DNA of 64,000 bases from Mangrovimonas sp. YM274 (GTDB taxonomy: Bacteria; Bacteroidota; Bacteroidia; Flavobacteriales; Flavobacteriaceae), in the NCBI RefSeq assembly GCF_030908385.1, contig NZ_CP133091.1:1970128-2034127 (forward strand). The letters are read 5' to 3'. Positions 17,765 to 27,428 of the stretch are shown here, piece after piece; the stretch's first letter is position 1; every line of letters starts with the position of its first letter. The notes beneath the pieces were generated by a model. That model was not told where the DNA came from. It saw nothing but the letters and a program-made list of their open reading frames with translations, and did no database searches. The position numbers were made by a program, and so were the translations under genes.

Positions 17765-20170
17765 ATGAAAAAGCAGATACTACAGCTTCTGTTTCTATTG
17801 TTCTTCAAAGTAACGTTTTCCCAAGTTTTTGAAGGAAAGCAATTAAATTCCTATTCAGGTTTTTTCAATTTTTATTATGAAGAAGCACAGGACAAGATTT
17901 ATTTGGAAGTAAATAAATTGGATATAGAGTTTCTGTATGTGAATTCTCTTGCCACTGGAGTAGGGTCTAATGATATTGGTTTAGACAGGGGGCAGCTTGG
18001 AGATAATAGGGTGGTGAGCTTCACTAAAGCTGGAAACAAACTGTTACTGGTGCAACATAATTTGGACTATAGAGCTAATACAGACAACGGCTTGGAGAAA
18101 AAAAGTATTGAGCAGGCTTTTGCAAAATCGGTGCTTTTTGGTTTTAAGATAGAAAAGGAAAATAATGGAACTTATATCATCGATTTAACACCATTCTTAT
18201 TGGAGGATAGGCACTTGGTTAGTAATACGCTGAAACGCGCTAAAGAAGGAAATTATCGAGTAGATTTGAGTAAAAGCGCTTTGTCTTTGGAAAGAACTAA
18301 GGCGTTTCCCAAAAATGTTGAATTTGAGGCCTTGTTGACCTTTTCAGGAGAACCTTCGGGGTCTAAATTGAAAACGGTTACCCCAACACCTTCCTTGGTG
18401 AGTGTCGTTCAACATCATTCCTTCTTGGAGTTGCCTGATAATAGCTATCAACCTCGAGTTTTTGATCCTAGAAGTGGGGCGATTTCCATATCGTATTTGG
18501 ATTATGCTACACCAATTCAAGAGCCTATAAAAAAACATTTCATCACTAGACATCGATTGGAAAAGCAGTTTCCTAATGAAAAATTAAGTGAGGCCAAAGA
18601 ACCCATTATTTATTATTTGGACCCTGGTACTCCAGAACCCGTGCGTTCTGCTTTATTGGAAGGGGCAAGTTGGTGGAATGAAGCCTTTGAAGAGGTTGGT
18701 TTTAAAAATGCTTTTCAAGTAAAAATGTTGCCAGAGGATGCAGATCCAATGGACTGCAGGTATAATGTGATTCAATGGGTGCACCGTTCAACACGTGGAT
18801 GGAGTTATGGCGGTAGTGTGATAGATCCTAGAACAGGAGAAATCATTAAGGGGCATGTAAGTTTGGGGAGTTTAAGGATTCGCCAGGATTTTATGATTGC
18901 CCAAGCTTTATTGAATCAGCCATTTGCTAAGAGTGATGATAATTATCAACCTATGTTGGAGATGGCCTTGGCGAGAATTCGTCAGTTGGGCGCACATGAA
19001 GTAGGGCATACCTTGGGTTTTGCCCATAATTTTGCAGCCAGTGCCAATGATAGGGCTTCGGTAATGGATTATCCACATCCACTAATTAAGCTTCAAGGAA
19101 AGAATATCGATTTAACCAATGCCTATGCTACTGGAATAGGAATTTGGGATAAGGTTACGGTGGCTTACAGCTATTCAGAATTTTCAAATACTACAAATGA
19201 AGGAGAAGCTTTAAATGCTATTTTGGATAAGGCCCAAAATGAAGGGCTTCGTTTTATTAGCGATTTTGATGCCAGAGCACAGGGAGGTGCCCATCTGTTG
19301 GCCCATTTATGGGATAACGGAGAAAGTGCTTCTGAAGAATTAAATCGGGTGATGAAGGTTAGGGAGCAAGCCATAGCCAATTTTTCAGTGGATAATATCA
19401 GGACATATGAGCCTTATACGGTTTTGGAAGATGTGTTTGTGCCACTGTATTTCTTTCATCGGTATCAAACAGAGGCTGCTACAAAAGTAGTGGGTGGTTT
19501 GGATTACAATTATGCGATCAAAGGAGATGTACAACTCATTACAAAAATAGTGGATGCAAACGTTCAAAAAGAGGCTTTGGAGGCTGTTTTAGGAACACTA
19601 TCTGCGGAACAATTGGCAATTCCGAAGGATAAATTGGCGTTATTTCCGCCAAGGGCATTTCAATATCAAAGAGGGCGCGAATCCTTTTCAGGAAAGGCGG
19701 GCGTGGCTTTCGACCCTTTAAGTGCAGCATCCACCTCAAGTGATATGACTTTAAAATTGTTGTTACATCCAGAAAGAGCCAATAGGTTGGTGACGCAAAA
19801 GAGCTTGGATAAAAATCAAATAGGTCTGGAAGACGTTTTAAATGAATTGATTGAGAAGTCGTTCCATCAATCATATAAAGATGCTTATTTAAATGAAGTA
19901 CAGCAGATGGTGAATGTGAATGTTTTAAAATATATAATGAATTTGGCCGTTACCGAAAAAGCTTATTTTCAAGTGAATGCTATCGCTAGTAATGCTTTGG
20001 AAACTATTTCTGCAGAGCTCAAACAAAGCAACAACCACTATGCTGCGCATTACAATAGATTGATAGCTGAATTCAGTAAAGAACCTAAGGAATTTGTGCT
20101 TGAAGAAGCCCCTAAAATTCCAGATGGATCACCTATTGGAACAGATATGTGTAATTATGTTTTAGATTGA
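17765..20170 (+). CDS. Secreted zinc-dependent metalloprotease (DUF5117/DUF4953 type)
   Basis: 801 residues from the ATG at 17765 (MKKQILQLLFLLFFKVTFSQ, signal peptide); an upstream in-frame ATG at 17735 would put extra residues before the signal and is rejected. The zinc site HEVGHTLGFAHN at 411-422 has the extended HExxHxxGxxH form of metzincins, and SVMDYPHP shortly after is the Met-turn. The flanking regions match the Bacteroidota DUF5117/DUF4953 layout. It is periplasmic or secreted. The threonine aldolase gene begins 1 base after its stop. Confidence 0.88.
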   Translation: MKKQILQLLFLLFFKVTFSQVFEGKQLNSYSGFFNFYYEEAQDKIYLEVNKLDIEFLYVNSLATGVGSNDIGLDRGQLGDNRVVSFTKAGNKLLLVQHNLDYRANTDNGLEKKSIEQAFAKSVLFGFKIEKENNGTYIIDLTPFLLEDRHLVSNTLKRAKEGNYRVDLSKSALSLERTKAFPKNVEFEALLTFSGEPSGSKLKTVTPTPSLVSVVQHHSFLELPDNSYQPRVFDPRSGAISISYLDYATPIQEPIKKHFITRHRLEKQFPNEKLSEAKEPIIYYLDPGTPEPVRSALLEGASWWNEAFEEVGFKNAFQVKMLPEDADPMDCRYNVIQWVHRSTRGWSYGGSVIDPRTGEIIKGHVSLGSLRIRQDFMIAQALLNQPFAKSDDNYQPMLEMALARIRQLGAHEVGHTLGFAHNFAASANDRASVMDYPHPLIKLQGKNIDLTNAYATGIGIWDKVTVAYSYSEFSNTTNEGEALNAILDKAQNEGLRFISDFDARAQGGAHLLAHLWDNGESASEELNRVMKVREQAIANFSVDNIRTYEPYTVLEDVFVPLYFFHRYQTEAATKVVGGLDYNYAIKGDVQLITKIVDANVQKEALEAVLGTLSAEQLAIPKDKLALFPPRAFQYQRGRESFSGKAGVAFDPLSAASTSSDMTLKLLLHPERANRLVTQKSLDKNQIGLEDVLNELIEKSFHQSYKDAYLNEVQQMVNVNVLKYIMNLAVTEKAYFQVNAIASNALETISAELKQSNNHYAAHYNRLIAEFSKEPKEFVLEEAPKIPDGSPIGTDMCNYVLD

Positions 20171-20171
20171 T

Positions 20172-21194
20172 ATGATAGTAGATTTAAGAAGTGATACGGT
20201 AACAAAACCAACTCCAGAAATGATGGAGGCCATGATGGCTGCTAAAGTGGGTGACGATGTGTTTAGGGAAGACCCAACGGTCCTTGAATTGGAAGAACGC
20301 ATAGCCCGCATGTTTGGAAAATCAAGTGCTTTGTTTTTTCCTTCGGGAAGTATGGCCAATCAAGTGGCTATAAAAATGCATACCAACCCAAGTGAACAGG
20401 TGATTTGCGATAAATACGCGCATATCTATAATTATGAAGCAGGAGGAGCTTCGTTTCATAGCGGTGTGTCCTGTAAGTTAATTGATGGGCACAGAGGTAT
20501 GTTTACGGCCAATCAGGTTAAGGAAGCTATCAATCCTTCGCAATATTATTACAGCCATACGTCTTTGGTGGAAATTGAAAACACGACCAACAAAGGCGGT
20601 GGAGCGTGTTGGGATTTTAAGGAATTGGAACGTATAAAAGAAGTCTGTAATGAGAATCAATTGGGGTACCATTTGGATGGTGCCAGATTGTGGAATGCTT
20701 TGGTGGCAAAAGAGGAAAGTACCCAACAATACGGTGGGCTGTTCGATACCATTTCGGTGTGTTTGAGCAAGGGATTGGGCTGTCCTGTAGGTTCTGTGTT
20801 GGTTGGCGATGCAGATATCATGGAACATGCCATCCGTTACAGAAAACTTTTCGGTGGCAATATGCGTCAGGTGGGTTTTTTGGCAGCAGCTGGACTGTAT
20901 GCTCTAGATTATCATATTGAAAGGCTTCAAGAAGATCACGACAAAGCCAAAGAAATAGGAGCTGTTTTAAAGGAATATTCAGTTATCAAAAGTGTTGAGC
21001 CCATCGAAACCAACATCGTGATTTTTGAGTTGAATGCGGGTGTTGAAGAGGAGGGTTTTGTTAATGCCCTTAAAGAAAAAAACATCCATATTATTGGAAT
21101 GGGAGGGGGAAAACTAAGAATAGTCACACATTTGGATTATACCTCGCAAATGCATGACTATTTTTTATCGAGTTTAAAAACCTTGAAAATTTAA
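20172..21194 (+). CDS. ltaE: Low-specificity L-threonine aldolase
   Basis: 340 residues, a fold-type I PLP enzyme that cleaves threonine or allo-threonine to glycine and acetaldehyde. The N-terminal MIVDLRSDTVTKPT is a family marker; PSGSMANQVA (58-67) binds PLP phosphate, YHLDGARLWNA (166-176) carries the Asp and Arg, and the Schiff-base lysine is K200 in SVCLSKGLG. It starts 1 base after the metalloprotease stop, which suggests cotranscription although the functions are unrelated. It converges with ybaB, with only 1 base between the stops. Confidence 0.9.
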   Translation: MIVDLRSDTVTKPTPEMMEAMMAAKVGDDVFREDPTVLELEERIARMFGKSSALFFPSGSMANQVAIKMHTNPSEQVICDKYAHIYNYEAGGASFHSGVSCKLIDGHRGMFTANQVKEAINPSQYYYSHTSLVEIENTTNKGGGACWDFKELERIKEVCNENQLGYHLDGARLWNALVAKEESTQQYGGLFDTISVCLSKGLGCPVGSVLVGDADIMEHAIRYRKLFGGNMRQVGFLAAAGLYALDYHIERLQEDHDKAKEIGAVLKEYSVIKSVEPIETNIVIFELNAGVEEEGFVNALKEKNIHIIGMGGGKLRIVTHLDYTSQMHDYFLSSLKTLKI

Positions 21195-21195
21195 C

Positions 21196-21519
21196 TTATT
21201 TGAACATGTCCATTCCTGGAATGTTTGGCATTCCTTCTTTGGCTACTGCGGCAATTTCGGTTTCGTTAACCGTTGTGGCGCGCTCGATGGCCTTGTTAAG
21301 GGTTAGTAATAAATAATCTTCCAACATTTCCTTGTCTTCTAGCAATTCATCGTCAATGGAAATGGATTTTATGGTTCTGTTGGCGGTGATGGTAACTTTC
21401 AATTTATTGTCGTTACTCGCTTCGTCAATTAATACCGTATTTAGGCGTTCTTTAGTAGCTTCAACTTTCTTTTGGGCTTCCTGTAATTTGTTCATCATGC
21501 CCATCATATCTCCAAACAT
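21196..21519 (-). CDS. YbaB/EbfC nucleoid-associated protein
   Basis: 107 residues. It starts [20 protein letters not shown] and shows the family's central beta strands ([19 protein letters not shown]) and a C-terminal helix. The family forms small dimers that bind DNA without strong sequence preference. The usual partners dnaX and recR are not adjacent here, which is normal in Bacteroidota. It has its own -7 box. Confidence 0.9.
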   Translation of the reverse strand: MFGDMMGMMNKLQEAQKKVEATKERLNTVLIDEASNDNKLKVTITANRTIKSISIDDELLEDKEMLEDYLLLTLNKAIERATTVNETEIAAVAKEGMPNIPGMDMFK

Positions 21520-21543
21520 AATATTGAATTTTATGGTTCACTG

Positions 21544-21551
21544 CAAAAGTA
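21544..21551 (-). promoter_or_regulatory. -7 element TACTTTTG, ybaB-family gene
   Basis: TAnnTTTG on the minus strand, 24 bases before the ATG at 21519. No -33 TTG at normal spacing. Confidence 0.5.
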
Positions 21552-21611
21552 TCAATTCTGCCCCAAAAAAGCATTAATATTAAGTTAACACCCAAATTGT
21601 AATTAAAACCC

Positions 21612-21619
21612 TATTTTTG
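21612..21619 (+). promoter_or_regulatory. -7 element TATTTTTG, oligopeptidase B
   Basis: 22 bases before the ATG at 21642. Together with the opposing box at 21544 it makes a divergent promoter region of about 120 bases. Confidence 0.5.
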
Positions 21620-21641
21620 CACTCTTCAAAAATTAAACTTA

Positions 21642-23705
21642 ATGACACAAGTAAAGGTACAGCCCCCTGTTGCTAAACGTATTCCTAAAGAGTTAAAGAT
21701 TCACGGTGATGTAAGAGTTGATGACTATTTTTGGTTGAATCAACGAGAAGACCAAGAGGTTCTTGATTATTTGAATGCCGAAAATGCCTATTGTGATGAA
21801 CTGACGGCTCATACCAAGGTATTTCAGGAGCAATTGTTTGAGGAGATGAAGTCTAGAATCAAGGAAGACGATCAATCTGTGCCTTATAAATACAATGGCT
21901 ATTGGTACATTGTAAAATATGAAACAGGAAAAGGTTATCCTATTTACATAAGAAAAAAGGAAACTCTAGAAGCGGAAGAAGAACTGCTTTTTGATTGTAA
22001 TGAAATGGCGGAAGGTCATGATTATTTTCGTTTGGTAGGCCTTAGTGTAAGTCCAGACAACACTTTAATTTCTTTTGGAGTTGATACTGTTGGGCGTAGA
22101 AATTATACTTTAAAAGTTAAAAATTTAGTTACTGGAGATATCTTTTCTGATAATATAGAAAACACGACAGGCTCAGCGTCTTGGGCCAATGACAATGCTA
22201 CATTGTTTTACACTAAAAAGGATTCTGAAACCTTACGGTCTGATAAGATTTACAAACATAAATTAGGTGAAGAAGCAACCAATGATACTCTTGTATTTCA
22301 TGAAGCTGATGATACGTTTGGAGTTACTGTATATAAATCGAAATCAAGAAAATATTTGGTGATAGCATGCTACAGTACCTTGACGAACGAATACCATATT
22401 TTGAATGCTGATACACCTAATGAATCCTTTAAATTATTTCAAGAGCGCATTAGGGGAGTAGAGTATAGTATTTCTCACTTTGAGGACGCTTTTTATGTGG
22501 TAACCAATGCAGATGGAGCTTCTAACTTCAAATTGATGAAAACACCGGAAGAGGCCACTGAAATTGAAAATTGGCAAGAAGTAATAGGGCATCGTGAGGA
22601 TGTATTGATTGAGGATATCGATATCTTTAAAGACTTTTTGGTGGTAAGTGAGCGTAGCAATGGGTTGAATGAAATTAGAATTATTCGTTGGGACGGAACC
22701 AATGATTATTACCTACCATTTGACAATGAAACATATACTGCATATACGGGAACTAATGTTGATTTTGATTCCGAAATTTTAAGATATGGGTATAGCTCCT
22801 TAACCACTCCTTCATCGACCATCGATTTTAATATGGTGACCAAAACAAAAACCATCAAAAAAGAGCAGGAAGTATTGGGAGGGAAATTTGACAAAGAAAA
22901 TTATGTTTCTGAGCGAATTTGGGCCACTGCTGATGACGGCACCAAAATTCCGATGTCTATGGTATATCGTAAAGGACTTAACATAGATGGAAGCAATCCA
23001 TTGTTGCAATACGCCTATGGCTCTTATGGATCCACGATAGATCCTTATTTTTCAACCATTCGATTGAGTTTGTTGGATCGTGGATTTATTTATGTGATTT
23101 CACATGTTCGTGGCGGGGAATATTTAGGACGACAATGGTATGAAAATGGAAAATTGTTGACAAAAACCAATACGTTTACAGACTTTATCGCGTGTTCGAA
23201 GCATTTGATAGCAGAAGGATACACTTCCAAAGAGCATCTATATGCCTTAGGAGGTAGTGCAGGAGGGTTGTTAATTGGAGCCGTCATTAACCTAGCACCT
23301 CAACTTTACAACGGGGTGATTGCTGCGGTACCTTTTGTGGATGTGGTAACTACGATGTTGGATGATAGCATCCCATTAACTACAGGTGAATATGACGAGT
23401 GGGGAAATCCAAATGATGAGGAATATTACAATTACATGAAATCCTATTCGCCTTACGATAACGTCAAAGCCCAAGACTATCCAAATATTTTGGTAACCAC
23501 AGGTTTGCATGATTCGCAAGTGCAATACTGGGAGCCTGCCAAATGGGTAGCCAAATTAAGATTGTTGAAAACCGATAGTAACAAATTACTACTTAAAACC
23601 AATATGACAGCAGGTCATGGAGGGGCTTCAGGACGTTTTGAAGCTCTTAAAGAAGATGCTGAAGAGTACGCATTTTTACTGGACTTGGAGAATATTAATA
23701 ACTAG
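21642..23705 (+). CDS. Oligopeptidase B (protease II), S9 family
   Basis: 687 residues, no signal peptide, so cytoplasmic. The N-terminal beta-propeller (about 75-400) filters substrates and the C-terminal alpha/beta-hydrolase domain cuts after basic residues in short peptides. The catalytic serine is S539 in GGSAGGLL; the Asp lies in TGLHDSQVQYW and the His in TAGHGGASGRF near the C-terminus. VRGGEYLGRQWYENGK is a conserved segment just before the active site. The length matches the family. Confidence 0.92.
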   Translation: MTQVKVQPPVAKRIPKELKIHGDVRVDDYFWLNQREDQEVLDYLNAENAYCDELTAHTKVFQEQLFEEMKSRIKEDDQSVPYKYNGYWYIVKYETGKGYPIYIRKKETLEAEEELLFDCNEMAEGHDYFRLVGLSVSPDNTLISFGVDTVGRRNYTLKVKNLVTGDIFSDNIENTTGSASWANDNATLFYTKKDSETLRSDKIYKHKLGEEATNDTLVFHEADDTFGVTVYKSKSRKYLVIACYSTLTNEYHILNADTPNESFKLFQERIRGVEYSISHFEDAFYVVTNADGASNFKLMKTPEEATEIENWQEVIGHREDVLIEDIDIFKDFLVVSERSNGLNEIRIIRWDGTNDYYLPFDNETYTAYTGTNVDFDSEILRYGYSSLTTPSSTIDFNMVTKTKTIKKEQEVLGGKFDKENYVSERIWATADDGTKIPMSMVYRKGLNIDGSNPLLQYAYGSYGSTIDPYFSTIRLSLLDRGFIYVISHVRGGEYLGRQWYENGKLLTKTNTFTDFIACSKHLIAEGYTSKEHLYALGGSAGGLLIGAVINLAPQLYNGVIAAVPFVDVVTTMLDDSIPLTTGEYDEWGNPNDEEYYNYMKSYSPYDNVKAQDYPNILVTTGLHDSQVQYWEPAKWVAKLRLLKTDSNKLLLKTNMTAGHGGASGRFEALKEDAEEYAFLLDLENINN

Positions 23706-23720
23706 TTAAAAAAAAAACGT

Positions 23721-23728
23721 TATTTTTG
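23721..23728 (+). promoter_or_regulatory. -7 element TATTTTTG, cysteine-synthase-like gene
   Basis: 49 bases before the ATG at 23778, just after the oligopeptidase stop. No TTG at -33. Confidence 0.5.
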
Positions 23729-23777
23729 CGAGGTTTTAGGTGACATTTTTTTAATTTGTGACTGATAAATAGCATTT

Positions 23778-24812
23778 ATGAAAGAAAACTTACAAGTATT
23801 TGATAATGTGTTGGAACTTATAGGGAAAACACCGCTTATCAAATTAAACAAGATGACTTCAAACTTCGATGGTGACTTCTACGCAAAAGTAGAAGCTTTC
23901 AACCCAGGGCATTCCTCTAAAGACAGAGTTGCTCTGCACATCATTGAAGAAGCAGAGAAAAAAGGAATTTTGTCACCGGGAGATACCATTATCGAAACGA
24001 CATCTGGAAATACTGGATTTAGTGTAGCAATGGTAAGCATCATTAAAGGCTATGAATGCATCCTTGCCGTTAGTTCAAAGTCTTCGGCAGACAAAATTGA
24101 CATGCTGAAATCCATGGGAGCCAAGGTGTATGTATGCCCAGCCCATGTAAAGGCAGATGATCCGCGTTCTTACTACCAAGTAGCTAAGCGTTTACATGAA
24201 GAAATTAAAGGTTCTGTTTACATCAACCAATATTTCAATCAGCTAAACACCGATTCTCATTACCATAGTACTGGACCAGAAATTTGGGAACAAACAGAAG
24301 GTCAGGTTACACATTTAATAGCTTGTAGTGGTACCGGAGGAACTATTTCAGGAACAGCAAGGTTTCTGAAGGAGCAAAATCCAAATATCAAAATTATTGG
24401 TGTAGATGCTTATGGTTCGGTACTTAAAAAGTACCATGAAACCAAGGAGTTTGATGAAAAGGAAATTTATCCATACAGAATTGAAGGTTTGGGGAAAAAC
24501 TTGATTCCATCGGCTACAGATTTTGATGTTATTGATAAGTTTGTAAAAGTAACAGACGAAGAAAGTGCTCACACAGCAAGAGAAATTTCAAGAACAGAAG
24601 GTCTTTTTGTAGGGTATACCAGTGGTGCTGCCATGCAAGCCATTAAGCAATTGAGTGCTGAAGGGGAGTTTCAAGAAGGTGATAAAGTTGTTGTTATATT
24701 CCCAGATCACGGGTCACGTTATATGAGTAAAGTATACAGTGACACATGGATGGAAGAACAGGGCTTCTTTGACAGTAAAACAGAAATTGAAGCGATTCAA
24801 TACGTAAAATAA
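23778..24812 (+). CDS. PLP-dependent cysteine synthase family enzyme, candidate cysteate synthase
   Basis: 344 residues, fold-type II PLP enzyme. The Schiff-base lysine is K48 in NPGHSSKDR, the substrate loop is [10 protein letters not shown] (73-82), and [10 protein letters not shown] binds PLP phosphate. It lacks the heme and CBS regulatory domains of vertebrate cystathionine beta-synthase. By sequence alone it could be a cysteine synthase, cystathionine beta-synthase or cysteate synthase. The next gene is an alpha-oxoamine synthase, the pairing expected for capnine synthesis, where L-cysteate is made from O-phosphoserine and sulfite. That makes cysteate synthase the preferred reading, by inference. 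A terminator ends its transcript. Confidence 0.82.
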   Translation: MKENLQVFDNVLELIGKTPLIKLNKMTSNFDGDFYAKVEAFNPGHSSKDRVALHIIEEAEKKGILSPGDTIIETTSGNTGFSVAMVSIIKGYECILAVSSKSSADKIDMLKSMGAKVYVCPAHVKADDPRSYYQVAKRLHEEIKGSVYINQYFNQLNTDSHYHSTGPEIWEQTEGQVTHLIACSGTGGTISGTARFLKEQNPNIKIIGVDAYGSVLKKYHETKEFDEKEIYPYRIEGLGKNLIPSATDFDVIDKFVKVTDEESAHTAREISRTEGLFVGYTSGAAMQAIKQLSAEGEFQEGDKVVVIFPDHGSRYMSKVYSDTWMEEQGFFDSKTEIEAIQYVK

Positions 24813-24830
24813 GATTCATATTTTTATAAG

Positions 24831-24867
24831 AAAACCTATCATATAACTATTTAGATGATAGGTTTTT
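24831..24867 (+). terminator. Terminator after the cysteine-synthase-like gene
   Basis: A 12-bp perfect stem (AAAACCTATCAT), a 12-base loop and a T7 tail. It separates this gene from the following oxoamine synthase, so the two are transcribed separately. Confidence 0.88.
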
Positions 24868-24929
24868 TTGTGCAAAGAAATTATGAACACAAGTTTATAA
24901 ATTAATTATGCAAAGCGGATAGAATTAAT

Positions 24930-24937
24930 TAATTTTG
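24930..24937 (+). promoter_or_regulatory. -7 element TAATTTTG, oxoamine synthase
   Basis: 29 bases before the ATG at 24967 and after the terminator at 24867. No TTG at -33. Confidence 0.5.
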
Positions 24938-24966
24938 CCGCAGTAACTAGACAAATTTTAGCTTTA

Positions 24967-26226
24967 ATGAAAGATTTATTTGATAAAATATACAAGGATA
25001 AGGGACCTTTAGGAAAATGGGCCTCTCAGGCTGAGGGATATTTTGTATTTCCAAAATTGGAAGGGCAAATTTCCAATAGGATGAAATTTCAAGGAAAGGA
25101 AGTTATCACTTGGAGTATTAATGATTATTTAGGATTAGCTAACCACCCAGAAGTTCGTAAAGTAGATGCAGAAGCTGGAGCCGCTTACGGTTCGGCGTAC
25201 CCAATGGGTGCTCGTATGATGTCTGGTCACACAGATTTGCACGAAAAGCTGCAAAGCGAATTGGCAGATTTTGTTAATAAGGAAGCTGCTTACCTTTTAA
25301 ATTTTGGTTACCAAGGAATGGTGTCTACTATTGATGCGTTGGTTTCTAAAGATGATATTATTGTTTATGATGTAGATGCACATGCCTGCATTATAGATGG
25401 TGTTCGTTTGCATATGGGGAAACGTTTCACCTACAAGCATAATGATGTTGAAAGTTTAGAAAAAAACTTGGAAAGAGCCACTAAAATGGCTGAGCAAACC
25501 GGAGGAGGAATTTTAGTGATTTCTGAAGGTGTATTTGGAATGCGTGGGGAACAAGGTAGATTGAAGGAAATAGTAGCCTTAAAAGAAAAATACAATTTCC
25601 GCTTTTTGGTGGATGATGCTCACGGATTTGGAACCTTAGGGAAAACAGGAGCTGGAGCAGGAGAGGAGCAAGGCGTTCAAGATGGTATCGATGTGTACTT
25701 TGCAACATTTGCTAAGTCATTGGCTAGTACCGGAGCTTTTATTGCTGCAGACCAGGAAATTATAGATTATTTGAAATATAACTTGCGTTCCCAAATGTTT
25801 GCCAAGTCATTGCAAATGCAATTGGTGGTTGGAGCATTGAAACGTTTGGAAATGTTGAAAACCATGCCGGAGCTTAAAAACAAGCTTTGGGAAAATGTAA
25901 ATGCTTTACAGTCTGGGTTAAGAGAGCGTGGTTTCGATTTGGGAACTACCCAAAGTTGTGTGACACCGGTTTACCTTAAAGGAAGTATTCCCGAAGCCAT
26001 GGCTTTAGTTAAGGATTTGCGTGAGAACTACGGCATTTTCTGTTCTATCGTTGTATATCCTGTAATTCCTAAAGGCTTAATTCTTTTAAGAATGATTCCG
26101 ACGGCTACACACACAATGGATGATATTAATAAAACGTTAGAAGCATTCTCTGCAATTCGTGAACGCTTGGAGAATGGAACATACAAAAGGCTTTCTGCTG
26201 CTGTTGCTGCTGCAATGGAACAGTAA
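24967..26226 (+). CDS. Alpha-oxoamine synthase: cysteate acyltransferase (capnine) or serine palmitoyltransferase
   Basis: 419 residues, fold-type I PLP enzyme that condenses an amino acid with an acyl thioester with loss of CO2. Seen: INDYLGLANHP (51-61), H139 in DVDAHACI (stacks on PLP), YKHNDVESLE (156-165), DDAHGFGTLG (216-225) and the lysine K250 in FATFAKSLAS. The FSKS-like context is that of sphingolipid-type synthases rather than KBL or BioF. In Flavobacterium johnsoniae an enzyme of this family makes capnine from cysteate and is needed for efficient gliding. The cysteine-synthase-like neighbour favours that assignment here; serine palmitoyltransferase is the alternative. Confidence 0.83.
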   Translation: MKDLFDKIYKDKGPLGKWASQAEGYFVFPKLEGQISNRMKFQGKEVITWSINDYLGLANHPEVRKVDAEAGAAYGSAYPMGARMMSGHTDLHEKLQSELADFVNKEAAYLLNFGYQGMVSTIDALVSKDDIIVYDVDAHACIIDGVRLHMGKRFTYKHNDVESLEKNLERATKMAEQTGGGILVISEGVFGMRGEQGRLKEIVALKEKYNFRFLVDDAHGFGTLGKTGAGAGEEQGVQDGIDVYFATFAKSLASTGAFIAADQEIIDYLKYNLRSQMFAKSLQMQLVVGALKRLEMLKTMPELKNKLWENVNALQSGLRERGFDLGTTQSCVTPVYLKGSIPEAMALVKDLRENYGIFCSIVVYPVIPKGLILLRMIPTATHTMDDINKTLEAFSAIRERLENGTYKRLSAAVAAAMEQ

Positions 26227-26246
26227 ACAGAAAAAAACTATAGCAT

Positions 26247-26278
26247 AAAAAAAGCCACTTTAAAAAGTGGCTTTTTTT
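26247..26278. terminator. Bidirectional terminator
   Basis: A 14-bp stem (AAAAAAAGCCACTT) with a TAAA loop and T-runs on both strands, between the converging oxoamine synthase and GNAT genes. Confidence 0.93.
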
Positions 26279-26279
26279 A

Positions 26280-27395
26280 TTAGATGTCTTTTCGGTAGGT
26301 CCTTCTTCGTTTTGTTACGGGAGAGTCGAAATTTTTCCATAATTGATGGATGGCCATGTTTTCTTCCAACTCAGGAGTTCTTATACAGCGCTTAACGCCG
26401 TCCTTTCTGAAGGAGTCATAGAATTCCTTAAAAATAAGAGCTGTAACCCCTTTGTTTTGATATTCTGGATGTACCCCTATTAAATAGAACACTGCTTCTT
26501 CACAATGTTTTTTGGCCTTTAATAAATGATAAAATCCAAAAGGGAACATTTTTCCTTTCGCCTTTTGGATTGCCTTTGAAAAAGAAGGCAACACAATGGA
26601 AAAAGCAATGATGTTGTCATCCCTATCTAGTATAAATTTTATATAGTTAGGGTTGATTAGAGGAATGTACTTCTTTTTAAAATAAGCTTTTTGCTCCTCA
26701 GAAATGGCAACAAAGGAGGCTAGATTGGCGTAGGTTTGGTTAAAAAGGTCAAACATTCTGTCAACATACGGCAGAAGATCTTTCGTATTAGAAAAATTAA
26801 GAGCACGAACTCCATATCTCCTTGAGATAAGAGGAACCATTCTTTCAAATTGTTCGGGTTTTACCTTATCTACATCAAAATGTCCTTCAATATATTCTTT
26901 TTGTTTGATGTACCCCAACTTTTCAAGATGGGTAACATAATATGGGTGGTTGTACCAGGTAATCATGGTACTTAATTGGTCGTATCCTTCCGTTAAAACA
27001 CCAACCTTATCCAAATTAGAGAATCCCATTGGACCCTCAATAAACTCAAGGTTATGAGCTTTTCCATATGCAATAACCTTATCCAATAGCGCTTTGGTAA
27101 CTTCAACATCATCAATAACATCAAACCATCCAAATCTAACTTTTTTGTCTTGTGTTTTTACTTCGGTCCAGTTAATGATGGCTGCAATTCTTCCTACAAT
27201 CTCATTATCACGATAAGCTAAAAAGTAAGAGGCCTGGGCATGCTTGAATACAGGGTTTAATTCGGGATCAAAACTTTCCACTTCATCATTAATCATTGGT
27301 GGAACCCAATATTTATTATCCTTATATAGTTTGAAGGGAAATTTAACGAATGCCTTTAGTTCCTTTTTAGAATGTATTTCTTTAACTGTAATCAT
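26280..27395 (-). CDS. GNAT-fold acyltransferase-like protein, possible lipid N-acyltransferase
   Basis: 371 residues. The second half has the acetyltransferase fold: AVFYLIGVHPEYQNKGVTAL (about 310-329) is the acyl-CoA pyrophosphate-binding region and NMAIHQLWKNF follows. The N-terminal half also looks like a degenerate GNAT domain (YFLAYRDNEIVGRIAAIIN at 57-75). It converges on the oxoamine synthase. Caulobacter's bacterial ceramide synthase was reported to be an unrelated-to-eukaryotic acyltransferase encoded near its serine palmitoyltransferase, so N-acylation of capnine or a sphingoid base is a reasonable guess; it remains an inference from location. Confidence 0.72.
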   Translation of the reverse strand: MITVKEIHSKKELKAFVKFPFKLYKDNKYWVPPMINDEVESFDPELNPVFKHAQASYFLAYRDNEIVGRIAAIINWTEVKTQDKKVRFGWFDVIDDVEVTKALLDKVIAYGKAHNLEFIEGPMGFSNLDKVGVLTEGYDQLSTMITWYNHPYYVTHLEKLGYIKQKEYIEGHFDVDKVKPEQFERMVPLISRRYGVRALNFSNTKDLLPYVDRMFDLFNQTYANLASFVAISEEQKAYFKKKYIPLINPNYIKFILDRDDNIIAFSIVLPSFSKAIQKAKGKMFPFGFYHLLKAKKHCEEAVFYLIGVHPEYQNKGVTALIFKEFYDSFRKDGVKRCIRTPELEENMAIHQLWKNFDSPVTKRRRTYRKDI

Positions 27396-27428
27396 ATATC
27401 TCTTCAGGTAAATTATTTACCACTATCA

